A program made the position numbers and the translations under genes. Positions 8,957 to 19,922 of a stretch of 64,000 nt of DNA are shown piece by piece. The stretch is from Prinia subflava (Eukaryota > Chordata > Aves > Passeriformes > Cisticolidae), in the NCBI RefSeq assembly GCF_021018805.1, contig NC_086283.1, positions 61,024,182-61,088,181 on the forward strand, written 5' to 3'. Below the pieces are notes generated by a model. The model had not been told where the DNA came from, searched no databases, and saw only the letters and a program-made list of their open reading frames with translations. Numbering within the stretch: the stretch's first letter is position 1; every line of letters starts with the position of its first letter.

Positions 8957-11900
8957 CTCCAGACAGAGTAGGGAGTTTGAAGTAAGTTGCTTTTCAGCAG
9001 ACTTTTCTTCTTCCATGGATGATGTCCTAAAACCTCCAGACGTTCCCTTTATCAAATATTTTAGAGCTTAACACAGAAAGCAGAATTTAGGAAGCTGCCT
9101 CTGCCAATTTAAAGATTTGTTTGAACATTTTTGTTTGAAGCCAGATTTACACACCAACAGAGACTTTAGCCTTGACTTGTTGTTCATGACTGCTTCAGGA
9201 GGAGCCTAATTAAAGATTAAACTGTAAGCTGCTTTTTTGTAAGTATATATACTGTCTGTTTAGCTTGATGTAAAGCTAGAAGAGGTAAGAAAGCAAGATT
9301 TTATTCAGATAGAAGAAAGAATCTGACACTCTAAACTGATAAACCTCTTAGATAACCAATTCTGCTTTTTATGAATAGATTTTCCGAAGGCAATAAAAAC
9401 GGATTTATTAATGAAATTAGTATATATATGAGATGAGAATAATTTCAAGTGCTTCTGAAAACACCTTGTTGTTCACAAAGACATATGGATCCTACTGACC
9501 ACAGTATGTTGAAAATTCAAGAGAATGTGACTCAATCTTAACATTAAACAGTGCTTTTTCAGGCTGCAGTGTGAAATCAACAAAACCAAAAAACAATAGA
9601 ATTTTCTCTAAACTTCATAAAACATAAATAAGACAAGAATGATTCTAGTGTAAGAAGACTTGGTAGTCTCACCTTCAGAGTTATAGATCAAAGAACTTTA
9701 GAATTTTGAAGTAATGAGTTTTTCATAGAAATTTGAAAATTTTCATGGTGTTCTTCTGACTTCTGAAAGACAGGGTACCTTCTAGGCAAAGATAACATTT
9801 TAACATGGTTTATTTTCTGTCTGTCTTATGGGCAGCCAGCATCTCTGGACAAAATACTGATTGTCTGTGAAGCCAATTGTGGGGCTACCACTGCTGTCTA
9901 CAGCACCAGGATTTTGATCACCTTTCTGTTTTGTGTTTATAAAATGAATAGTGACACCACCATTATCAGAGCTGCCACCATATCTGATCTTGACAAGACC
10001 AACTTATAACTGCATTTGCAAAAATTTCTAAAACCTCCTTCTTTAAGCCTGCAATATTTTGAAAGGTCTGTGTGCCTTTCTCAACTACTTCTCATGTGGT
10101 CTGTGAAACTCAAATGCATTTAAGTCACTTTGAGTTCATGTAGAAACTATTCTCTTGACATCTTATTTCACAATGTTCCCATAAAAAATGTACTTTAAAA
10201 AAAGAGTTTAGTGTTTTTATAACAGGATAAGGTCGAATAAAACAAGATGAGTAATCACTAATTCATAACAAATCACACTGTAATTGTAACAGAAGTGCTA
10301 AAACAAGATACGTACATATACAGAGTATACTCAATAATTTTCTCAAGAAAAAGAGAAAATGTCCTTTTACAAAATCTTTCAAAATGGAATTGTTGCGCAC
10401 AGTGAAAAACTGGCTTCCATATGCAAGTAAAAACAATATCTGCTGTGCATACTTTTATTTGTCCAGGTTTTAATTTTTTTTTTCACATAGTATTAAGTGA
10501 GCTCTTCCAATGATGTTTCATATTTATGTTGTAGTTGGAAGAAAAGAAGAAAATTGGGAGAATTTAGACTCATAGGAACAGTGAAAGAAGGGAAAAAAAT
10601 AAACACTTACTTAGGATCAAAAATGAGGCCCTTAGAAATGGTTTTAAAACAATACAAACATTTTTCTAAAATTATTCAAATTAAATAAATACCATCATAT
10701 CTATAAAAAATTTTAAGGACTAGTAGATATTTCACTGTTTGACTAGAATCCCCAAATTACTCTCTGATTACTACTGAGTCTGGTTTAAAACAAGCTATTT
10801 TAAACGATGAAGTTTGATTTTATTTTGGTGGTCTACATCTGTGTGGGTTTTACTTTCTGTTCTAATTTTTATCCTTGTTCTTCTGCCAAAAAATACTTTT
10901 TCATCCTACTTCTTTCAACCAGGAAGAAAAAAGAATCATTATCAAAAACCATATGTGCTATTAAAGGCAGATATTGAAAGTTCAGCAGTTTGTTGCTTCT
11001 TATATCCCTTGTGGCTAACTATTTTTCTGATCTTGATATGTAGTGTATATAAAAACATAAACAAGAGAATTCAATATAAATCTCCAATACTAAGTGGGAT
11101 TGAATGAGTATTGGGAAATATTCCTACTATGTTTTCAGTCCGGGAAAAAAAAACCTAACTAAAAGTGATATATAAAAGGGAGAATATTTAGGTTGCTCTG
11201 TAGCTGAAGTAAAAGATGAAGAGAGTATCAGCAATGCAGTTCCTCACTGTTGCCTAGTTAGTTTCTTAGCTGACTTTTATATGTAAATTAGTAGTGGGAG
11301 TTTAAGGATATTTAAAATATATTTCTCATTTAAACATTTAATGTACTGTCTTTGGTGATCTCACAATATCTGAGTTTCCCAGTTTGGCAAGTCTGGAAAA
11401 ATCAGGCCTCTCTCTTCTATTAAGTAATCATGTAGTCCAATTATCTAATACCTGCTCTCTGTCTCACTACAGTTTAACACCATGCAGTTAAAACAGTACT
11501 ACTTTTGAGTTTCTTTCTTCCTTCTTTACTTTTCTCCTATCAAATTGTATACAGAGGTTTCAAGTAAAATATTTGTACAGAATAATCTGCTATAAAATAA
11601 GAAAATGGAGTGAATAATGGCACTTAACCCTTGCTAACATTTCTCTTCTACTTTCAAAGTCTATAAGCTAATATCAGCACCCTCATAATAAAAAGGTACA
11701 TGAAAGAACTTGCAAAAATCTAAGTTACCCTGAAAGTCCTCAGAATTTCTGTATCTGAATCCAGTGCTCTAGTGCATATCACATGGAGCTGCTTCCTCCT
11801 TAATAATTAGCCTGGATGTCTCTCTGCTGTTTTTATAATGAAGCTGTTGCATACAGAAAACCCAGAAGACATCTATTTGACTCTAAAGTACTCTTGGGGA

Positions 11901-14900
11901 ACAAGCCTGAATAAAGAAAAGTGAATCACATAGCAGATTAAGAAAAACAGTAAAGTTAGGATATTCTCAAGAAACTAAAAACTTCAGTGGAACAGGTGTG
12001 TTTGCGATTTACAGTATCTTACTTCTTGTCTCTCTAGAGACTTTTTTGGTGTTTGAAAGCCCTTGTGGACTTGCTTCCCTGAATGGTGAGACTGTGCAGC
12101 CACTGCTGTCCTGGGGGGTTAGGAAGCTCAGGAATGCAAGCAAGCACTGGTTACCTGTTTGGTGCGTGCTGAAGAAGGCTGATGAGAAGATGACACTAGT
12201 GCTGCACATCACTTGATGTTCAACAGCTGCCAGTGCAGGAGGGTGAAAGAGAGTCCGAGCACTCTGCTTCAGTTCACAGAAGCAGAAGAGCAGAAGAGCA
12301 TCCTTCCAGACCAGAAGAGGTCAGGCAGTGAAGACAAAGAGAAATGACTCAATGGCTAGATATGGCAGTAATCCTTGGAGACTCCAGATGCCTTGACTGT
12401 TGTCTAGTTGGGGTGCTCATTAACCATGGCACAGGTTGCGCTGAACAGCTTGGGAAACGGGACTGAGACAGCAGGGAATATTTTCCAGAGGGCCAGTAAT
12501 GAAGAGTTGCCAAGGGACAGAGAGGAAAAGAGAAAGGAGGAAATGGCAGGAGATTTGGGGTTGGGACCAGCTCCACGTGGAGACCTTCAGCACCTGATAC
12601 TAGCTCTGGGAGACCACACGTGGCCTGGATTCCACCTGACATAAAGAGCAGACACAGAGGGCTCTAAAGAGGAGAATCCCTGCATGCACTGCTGGGAGGC
12701 AGAAATGCAGTGAGCCTGGAAACACTTCTAGTATGTAGCTAAACATGCAAGGAGATGTGCCATGAACTAAAAAAAAAAATTGTGTTAGTTATCTTTGCTC
12801 TTCTCAACCTACGGTAAATTTATTCCTCAATTCACTTGCTTTTTTCATTTGTGGTGCAAATCAAGACAGACATTCTGCCCCCTCCAGTTCAAGGAAGCAA
12901 CAAATAGCTGTGATCTCACTTTACAGCATGGGTCTCAGTCCCAACCATGAGAAATGAGGCAGTAGCAGGCTGAAATAATTTGATGTTAGTCAATATATCA
13001 CCTTGCTGTCCTCTGCTCTCATGCAATGAACCGAGCTGCTGTTCCTCAGGCTTAAATGACACCTGGGTCTCAGGTGCATACATTTAGCAGTAATTGCTTG
13101 ATGTAAACAGGTGATGTGCTCTGCTGGCACCTCACTGGAACTCACCTGCTTCACTTTCCCTTAACCTTCCTGCTCAAAAGATGCTTTTTCTAAATTCACT
13201 AGATTCACAAAACCCCATATAAGCCCCATCAGCACTAACCATGCCAATGCCTGCCCTTCATGCAACACTCTCAGAGGCAGCTCTGGAGAATTATGGCTGA
13301 GTATATTCACACATATTTACATAATCACATTATTAATGTGCGTACAACTGTTCTGCTTCTGAGTGGCAGAATTTAGTGTAGATTATGCTAAATATAAGTT
13401 TCCTACTGTGTGATGGTGAATGAAGGAAAGTAATGAAGCTCATAATTCCATGCAAATATAGGTATCCTTGGATACTGCTGACACAAATGGCTGTTGGGAT
13501 AATAAGAAAAGGAAGATACCAAGGCTCAACATTGACTTAAATTGTGACTGAAATACCAGCAGTGTGTCTAATGAATTGGTCTGCCATTTCTTTATTGCTG
13601 GGGCCAGAACTATCCTCATAGTCATATGGCCAAATCCAATTAAATCCTCTTGATTAATTTGCTGCCTGTAGAAGGTGAGAAACTGTCAATGTAAAAAATG
13701 GGTGTGTTCTGCTTTGCCACATGGCACATATCCCAGAGGCACAGTCCTGACAGGATTGCCTCTCAAACAGAAGGGAGAGGAGCTCTCAGTGAAACACCTC
13801 ATAGGAGCTGGAAACAAATTTTACACCTGCCCTCCCTATAACTCTGTATGTGCCACATCCTTTTAAAATAGTTTATGACACAGTTTCTAAAACTATTAAT
13901 TCATAGCCCAGCATAGCAAATTGGTTTCAAACTCTTGATTCTGGTTGGCATATTCCCACTTCAGACTGGTCTAAAATCTGGAACAATTTTAAATTTATTT
14001 GTTGATTTTTTTCTGCAGTATCAACATAGTTTCTGTTCTAGTTTGAAGATGAATACTAATGAATTACACAAAAAGGAGACAGTAGAACTACTGGCTGTGA
14101 GCTGGACTAAAAGAAGTCACTTCTTTGATTATTCAAAGTGAGAAAGAAGTTGTGTAATTTAGAACTTATAAGGTCACTTACACTGTAAATTCACTTTCTT
14201 TGGCATATCAAGAGGAAAACAAATCAGCAAATCCTTGTTTTAATGGAGATGGGTGGGTTTGAGAGACAAAATAAATCACTAGAGATATCCTAAGGGTTCT
14301 TCACTCACCTTGGAGAGCAGATAACTTTTCTGAAGCAGTCCTTGCACAAAGGCACAAATTATTTTATTCTACTTAAGAATAAACTCCAGGTTTAGTTAAG
14401 GTAGTTCTTCAACTCTTTGATCTCAGATATCTCAGTGTATTTTATGATGTTTCTACAATGGCTTATCATCTGTGGAGATAATAAGTGTCAAAGGGTAGGT
14501 GTTAACTGCATCTTAGTCCCTTCTGCAACCTGCGCGGGTCCCAGGTCTTTATGCTGGAACCATGACAAGGCAAAAACTTTGATCTTTAACAAAGGATCAA
14601 AGACTCCCAACAATTAATAGCCTTGTGCTCACCAAAAAAAAAAAAAAAAAAGGAACTCTTGAGCCCAAGTCTCATCATGGTATTGAATCCTCTCAAAACA
14701 GATGTTAAATATTCTCCTCAATAATTTTCTCAAAGCAAGTCATATAAGCTTTTCCCCATGAGCCATGCTGCTTGGGAGTACTTGAAAATTGCAGAAAACA
14801 ACCTATTTTGAGGTTCAGGAGGGCTGGAAGCTTGATCCTTATGTGTCAATGGCTTTGGGTTGATTCATACCAGCTAAGGAACTACACAGGGTAAGATCAA

Positions 14901-14978
14901 GTTTTTCTCATTCCTCCTCCTTGTTGCTCTATATAGAATATGTAGCATAGCCTACTGTGAGGGAACTGGCAGGATGCC
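8957..14978. other. AT-rich spacer, no recognisable gene
   Basis: About 6 kb without a feature that I can support. It includes a poly-A run at 14634-14651 and many short chance frames such as 10814-11107 (+) and 12349-12642 (-). The segment 12240-12700 is locally more GC-rich and purine-rich, but shows no repeat family that I can name. Confidence 0.55.
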
Positions 14979-14984
14979 TAGTAG
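14979..14984. repeat. Target-site duplication, left (TAGTAG)
   Basis: TAGTAG directly precedes the TGTTGC terminus of the lower LTR and is repeated exactly after the other LTR at 19421-19426. A 6 bp duplication is typical of class II avian ERV integrases. Confidence 0.92.
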
Positions 14985-15319
14985 TGTTGCTATGGTTTTC
15001 GGACGGCACAGAAATAACAACATGACTCTCCATGATGGTAAAGATGAGAGCAAACTTTATTCTTCTAAATTCTACTTTTATAGAGTAGTTCGGTACAAAG
15101 AACATGATTGGTTATTCAGCGTCTACACCCTTTAGTAAACATTTCTTTCCAGTAAACACGTTGGAAAAACACCACCTGCAGATGGTTTCTCACTTCCCAA
15201 GGTTTGTTTGAATTCCTCCTTTAGATTTCTCAGGCTAACATGAGAAAGTTGCTCGTCTGCCTTTCACACAGACACTAGCAGAGCCTGAAGCCTAAATTCA
15301 GACCAATGTCAGGCCCACA
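14985..15319 (-). repeat. 3' LTR of the provirus
   Basis: 335 bp, plus-strand TGTTGCTATGG to GGCCCACA. On the minus (sense) strand, U3 runs down from 15319, with TATAAAA at 15082-15076 and AATAAA at 15061-15056. This leaves a very short R and a U5 of about 70 bp. A polypurine tract precedes it on the sense strand. Confidence 0.93.
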
Positions 15320-15331
15320 TCTCCCCCTTTT
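15320..15331 (-). promoter_or_regulatory. Polypurine tract of the provirus
   Basis: The sense (minus) strand reads AAAAGGGGGAGA directly against the start of the 3' LTR, the position where plus-strand DNA synthesis is primed in retroviruses. Confidence 0.85.
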
Positions 15332-15752
15332 AGTTTTTGCTGAGGGTGGCGTCTGTGTCTGTGTCCTCTCCTGCAGGGCCCTTGCAAGAGAAAAAGACAA
15401 ACATGACACCAGAAGTCCCTTTAGTAATCAACCAATCACTAAATAGAACTTTCATTGGGCACCAACTTAAATGGTCAGGGAAGTTCTGTGGCATTTGGTG
15501 TTGACCCTTCATAACCATGTCCATGCACCAGCGTCAAGCTTAGCTATTTACTAATTCTAATACAGAAAAAAACAAAACATCATTAGCCTGCTCAAAAATG
15601 GCAGTCTAATTTGTCAAGATCTATCACTCTAGGAATCATCCTTTCAGATAACAAGGGCTTTTCTGCCTTTTAGCAAAGGACAGTGGTCCTTGCATTACAC
15701 CTGCAACCGCAAACTGATTTAATTTTCCAATTATTTGGACAACCTGAGTTGA

Positions 15753-15755
<3 letters not shown>

Positions 15756-15789
<34 letters not shown>
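15756..15789 (+). repeat. Poly-T run (34 nt) inside the provirus
   Basis: A homopolymer of T on the plus strand, poly-A on the provirus sense strand. It lies about 440 bp upstream of the sense-strand 3' LTR. It could mark the junction of an inserted processed transcript, but no transcript body is recognisable. Confidence 0.85.
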
Positions 15790-15793
<4 letters not shown>

Positions 15794-17442
15794 GCAAAAT
15801 TGCATGTGATGTTTGAAAGGGCAAAGACCCATTGCAGGATGTGCAGGACTGGACCACTGGTCACTCAATTGGCCCATGATACCTGTAGGATGTCACCTAG
15901 AAAGAGAAAAAAAAGAATAATAAAATTAACAAAAATATCAATAAAAAGATATCTGACTCCAAAAAAATCTACATGATCCCAAAGACCAGAAAGGCAAAAA
16001 CCACAAAGTGAAATAACAGCCCTTAATAACTACAAAACATACACCGAAGGCACGTGAAATATTACCTAAAATACAACTACATCTATGTAGGAAACTTAAA
16101 TGAAACAACATCTACTATAAAATTAAAACACATGAAAAGAAAAAGTCCATTGAGACAAGATGTTGATCCTTAGCATCACTGGATGTCTTCTTGAAGCCTG
16201 GAGCAGGGAGTGACTCGAGGATGATCGATGAAAACAGGACCATGCTGCTGACACAGGACTTCTGTTGTCTCCATAACTTCCAACCACATGGTCATCTTTG
16301 CAGTCTATGTGACAGCCACTAAGGCTATGCAATGTCCCTTTTCACTCCTCAAAGGTGATGTGTAACACGACTGCTGAACCTGCTAATGATAAAACACAGG
16401 CACATCTTCTCCTTAAGTTAACAAACTTGTCAGGCTCCATTGTCTAAATTCAACATCCAGGTTTCATATTTACTCTTTCTTCAGGTTCATAACATAAATG
16501 TTACATTGTTGCAAGTTATCTTTTTAATAATAATTTTGATCAGCCCAGGAACTGCAAAAGCTGAAGTGCTTCTTTTCCAGTGACAACCTGTTCATCCTTC
16601 CCGGGCAGGAATTCCAGGTTCACCTCAAAGATCAATTCAGCTATTATATTTAAAGGCCAAATTGTTGAGTCAAATAACTCATATGTAATTTTTTGTTAAA
16701 AATCTGGGCAAACAGGCAATTCCCATCCAGAGAGAGCCAAGGCATGGCCAGTGCCCAGCTCTAACTGCAGAGGAATTCCTTACACCAATTTTAAAAACAA
16801 ACTTCTTAAAAATCTTATAATAAGAAACTAATATAATAATTGACACCTCCTAAATTTGTCAGGGTAGAGATGCTCTGAGCTCAGCAGGCTCTTGAGATGG
16901 TCTGTGACCAGGATTGGAACTGCATCCCAAACCGTCAGGACAGAGGAGGCATTCTTACAAACTCAGATAACCTTATCTGGAAATCTGAAAATATTTAGAA
17001 AATCATGAATGCAAAGCTAGCATAGACAGCTAGAAAACAAGGAAAAATTCTTGGGTGACACGTGTCTTACAGGCAATTATAGACAAATAGCAAAGTACAT
17101 GAGAAGAAGAAGCAGAAGCAGCAGCAGTAGCAGCAGCCGGCTGTAGAACTGTGATAACTTTATCATATCAGTGAATTCACATCAAATATCTTAAAAACTG
17201 AGATAACACTTAAAACTCATAACTGATGGTTATACTGTAGAATTATTAATAATACTTGTGTTATCTGCGAAAGGCAACAGAGGTTGCTTATTTGTTTTTT
17301 GTATTTCTTGTCATTTTTCTTCTATTATGAACAGGCATCTGTTCACAGAGACGCCTTGAGAAGAAATGTTTTGAGGGAGGGGGGGAGGGAAAAACCCAAA
17401 CAAAATTCAACTGTCCCTCTAAAGGGAAAAGCTTCTGCTCAC

Positions 17443-17520
17443 CTCAAAGGCAACGAAGCTATTTGGCCCTCCCTCAGTGGGGCTTTGGGGGCTCAAGGGC
17501 CCCAGGGCCGCCCCGCGGAG
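17443..17520 (-). other. Exon-like cassette B, 78 bp
   Basis: Second copy of the cassette with the same acceptor and donor. It is 1 bp shorter than A, and the frame open in copy A meets a TGA after the PPKPH motif here. Including it in a transcript would therefore shift or end the frame. Confidence 0.4.
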
Positions 17521-17582
17521 CTGGGGGAAATCCAAACAAACGTGGCCCCCATTTTTCTGTAAAGGAAAAAGCTTCTGCTCAC

Positions 17583-17661
17583 CTCAAAGGCGACGAAGCT
17601 ATTTGGCCCTGCCCTGAGTGGGGCTTTGGGGGCTCAATGGCCCCAGGGCCGCTCCGCAGAG
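17583..17661 (-). other. Exon-like cassette A, 79 bp
   Basis: On the provirus sense strand this 79 bp block is preceded by a strong acceptor (pyrimidine-rich tract ending TTTCCCCCAG) and followed by a donor, GAG|GTGAGC. It is open in the frame reading LRSGPGAIEPPKPHSGQGQ, rich in Gly, Pro and Ser. No family is recognised. It may be a captured host exon or an element-specific splice cassette. Confidence 0.4.
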
Positions 17662-17739
17662 CTGGGGGAAATCCAAACAAACGTGGCCCCCATTTCTATG
17701 TAAAAAAAAAAAAAAAATTCAAGCGAAGCAACTCCCACA

Positions 17740-18310
17740 GCATTATCCGCTGTCTAGAGGAACGGCAAGTTCCTCATGCCCTATTCGCAGCCAGCCGCTT
17801 GGCCCGCAGGGAAGGAGTGGGGGAGCGAACCCCGCCGCTCATGGCGGGGGGAAGGGGGAAAAGGAGCGAGGAGACCGCTCCTCCGTTCCTATGACGACTT
17901 GCTGTGCAAATTCACGCGGGAAGGAAATGGAGGGGATACGGAGAGGGGACAACGGAGCGGGGCTTGGCGGGGCTCAGCCCGCCGCCACCCTGCCGCCGCC
18001 TGTCTCAAGCGGAGAGCCGGTGGCCCCCCTCACCGCCCTGGGGGGAAGGGGGGGGGACGAAGAGGCAAAGCTGCTCCAAGCCGCCCGTCTCAGCGGCACC
18101 GCGCGGGGAAGGGACCTGCGCGCCCGCGGGGAGGGGGGGAAACCGAGTACGGAAAAACGAGAGAGAGAGAGAGATTTTGCAGCCGCTGCAGCGCCCTGGA
18201 GCAGGGCGGGAGAAAAACCGAGCGAGAGAGAGAGAAGGCAGGGAGATCGCATCCGTGCTGCCATGCCTCTGTCTCGACCGCACCCCCACCCCCGCGGAAG
18301 GAAAAGAACA
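17740..18310 (-). other. CpG-rich leader of the provirus
   Basis: This is the most CpG-rich and GC-rich stretch of the window, about 0.8-1.3 kb downstream of the 5' LTR on the sense strand. It includes (GA)n-type tracts near 18159-18175 and 18219-18236. Overlapping long frames on both strands are low-complexity (Arg, Gly, Ser, Pro rich), as expected from GC-rich purine/pyrimidine DNA, and I do not accept them as genes. A small minus-strand ORF at 17774-17842 (22 codons, start context CCGCCATGAGC) is the only frame with a good initiation context. The region may hold a packaging or translation-control structure, or captured host CpG-island DNA. Confidence 0.5.
17774..17842 (-). CDS. Small ORF in the provirus leader, unknown
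   Basis: A 22-residue frame beginning MSGGVRSPTPSLR, with G at -3 of its ATG. It lies on the provirus sense strand between the leader and the duplicated cassette. It is basic and serine/arginine-containing. There is no homology that I can name and it may be fortuitous. Confidence 0.15.
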   Translation of the reverse strand: MSGGVRSPTPSLRAKRLAANRA

Positions 18311-19065
18311 AAGTTAAAACACAGAGACACAAAGAAAGACAAGCCCTAAACTCACACAGGCAATCATAAAAACAAGCACAGGTAACGTTAAAAGCATAAA
18401 ACACTCATAAAGTGAACTTTTCGCCCTGAACACACAGAAGGATACAGAGGGATCAAAGGTTTTCGATCCCGGTCCCGTCCGCAGGCCAGATGCTGGGCCA
18501 CGCCGACGAGGAAAGGATCGTTGTGTCACACTCTGGGTCGGAATCTGACCAGCTGTATCTTGGACGGGCTAGCATCTTTTAAAGTCACGGTACAGACTAG
18601 TCGCAGTGGATGATAGCGCAGGAACCACTGCCAGCCATCCGTGGTATGAAGAAAGGAGAAGGAAAAGCCAAGGAAGCGCCGTCTCTGCCGGCCGGGAGAG
18701 GCTTACAGACGCTCGCTTTGATCTCGGCCAGATAGAACCGAAAGAGGTCGGGGGAGTGCTGGGCAAGCTGTCGGCAGCGAAGAATTCCAGCTGCTCTTGT
18801 CAGGAAAGGCACAAGCTGTCCTCTCTCAGGAGAGGGGTTCCCCAGGTTTTTCTGGAACCTCTGCCCGGCTGTCTTTTCTAGAAATTAAAGTCCAGCTGTG
18901 CTGGGTGCCGTCCGACCTGCTGTCTTTTGGCAGGATTGACATGGTCAGCAGGACCAGCATTCTTTAGAAAAAACGTGGAGATATTTCGCTTACCTCTCTG
19001 AGGAGGCAGGTAGCAATTTTTCAAGCTTTGCTGCATGAATCAGTCCCGGCTGCGCTGAACTTCTT

Positions 19066-19083
19066 CGAAACGTCAGGTCACCA
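19066..19083 (-). promoter_or_regulatory. Primer-binding site, tryptophan-tRNA-like
   Basis: The minus strand reads TGGTGACCTGACGTTTCG, two bases after the LTR terminus. The first eight bases, and the GACGT further on, resemble the alpharetroviral tRNA-Trp primer site (TGGTGACCCCGACGTGAT, family knowledge), with a shift of two bases in the middle. The position is right even if the tRNA assignment is tentative. Confidence 0.65.
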
Positions 19084-19085
19084 GA

Positions 19086-19420
19086 TGTTGCTATGGTTTT
19101 CGGACGGCACAGAAATAACAACATGACTCTCCATGATGGTAAAGATGAGAGCAAACTTTATTCTTCTAAATTCTACTTTTATAGAGTAGTTCGGTACAAA
19201 GAACATGATTGGTTATTCAGCGTCTACACCCTTTAGTAAACATTTCTTTCCAGTAAACACGTTGGAAAAACACCACCTGCAGATGGTTTCTCACTTCCCA
19301 AGGTTTGTTTGAATTCCTCCTTTAGATTTCTCAGGCTAACATGAGAAAGTTGCTCGTCTGCCTTTCACACAGACACTAGCAGAGCCTGAAGCCTAAATTC
19401 AGACCAATGTCAGGCCCACA
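19086..19420 (-). repeat. 5' LTR of the provirus
   Basis: Identical to the lower LTR. Its TATAAAA (19183-19177) and AATAAA (19162-19157) occupy the same offsets. Transcription would start just below 19177 and run toward lower coordinates. Confidence 0.93.
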
Positions 19421-19426
19421 TAGTAG
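19421..19426. repeat. Target-site duplication, right (TAGTAG)
   Basis: Exact partner of 14979-14984, directly after the GGCCCACA terminus of the upper LTR. Confidence 0.92.
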
Positions 19427-19875
19427 CACCAATTAGAAGCCAGCAAGTCTTAGCTTTCATGCAAACTTTTAACTCTTGACCATATGAGAAGGAAATCTTC
19501 CCCTTCCTAGCTATCTTGAATGCCTGTTTAACAATGTTAGACTGTTCTTTAGTGCTATTAGCACTGAATTAGGACAAGATGAAATATTAAAGAGTAAAGT
19601 GGAAGTGTGTTGAGGTAGAAAATAATTTGAGTTGATGTAACTATGGGAGAATTTTTTATCTACCTTGTGTTAGACCTTTGAGCTACCTAATGCTGCCTGT
19701 AATCAATCACTAAGAAGTCATCCAGGCTTCCTGCATGTTATAGCCCCACACACAGGGCCCATACATTAATCCAGCACAGAGCTTGTATAAAACAGAGACT
19801 TGTGAACCCTGTGCTGTGTACCTGGGACAACATTCATGGAGATGTTCTTTGACAGAAATGTCTACTTGTCTTCAA

Positions 19876-19878
<3 letters not shown>

Positions 19879-19921
<43 letters not shown>
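19879..19921 (+). repeat. Poly-A run, 43 nt
   Basis: Uninterrupted adenines about 460 bp beyond the provirus. No upstream AATAAA, no target duplication and no retrocopied body can be seen. Confidence 0.9.

Positions 19922-19922
<1 letters not shown>

Larger units (their letters stand above)
17420..17700 (-). repeat. Tandem duplication (140 + 141 bp) inside the provirus
   Basis: Two direct copies, 17420-17559 and 17560-17700, differ by only a few substitutions and a 1 bp indel. Each begins (plus strand) TAAAGG and ends with CGTGGCCCCCATTT plus a short tail; a third partial start, TAAAA, follows at 17701. On the sense strand each copy holds an exon-like cassette, annotated separately. Confidence 0.93.
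14985..19420 (-). mobile_element. Non-autonomous ERV provirus with identical LTRs
   Basis: Two 335 bp LTRs (14985-15319 and 19086-19420), identical by eye over their full length, bracket a 3.77 kb interior. A perfect 6 bp direct repeat TAGTAG flanks the whole (14979-14984, 19421-19426). A polypurine tract beside the lower LTR and a primer-binding site beside the upper one show that the element is transcribed on the minus strand. A 6 bp duplication fits class II (alpha/beta-like, ERVK) elements. The interior is far too short for gag-pol-env, and no frame carries retroviral motifs; the longest frames are low-complexity. It therefore looks like a parasite mobilised by an autonomous relative. Identical LTRs imply recent insertion. 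Confidence 0.9.

Noticed and set aside
15636..15864. Minus-strand ORFs with a poly-lysine run
   Set aside because: The lysines are the T34 homopolymer read on the other strand; the flanks show no motif.
17463..18404. Several overlapping ORFs of 90-243 codons on both strands
   Set aside because: They are low-complexity Arg/Gly/Ser/Pro frames in CpG-rich DNA, overlap in five frames, show no domain, and sit inside the provirus leader. Stops are simply rare at this base composition.
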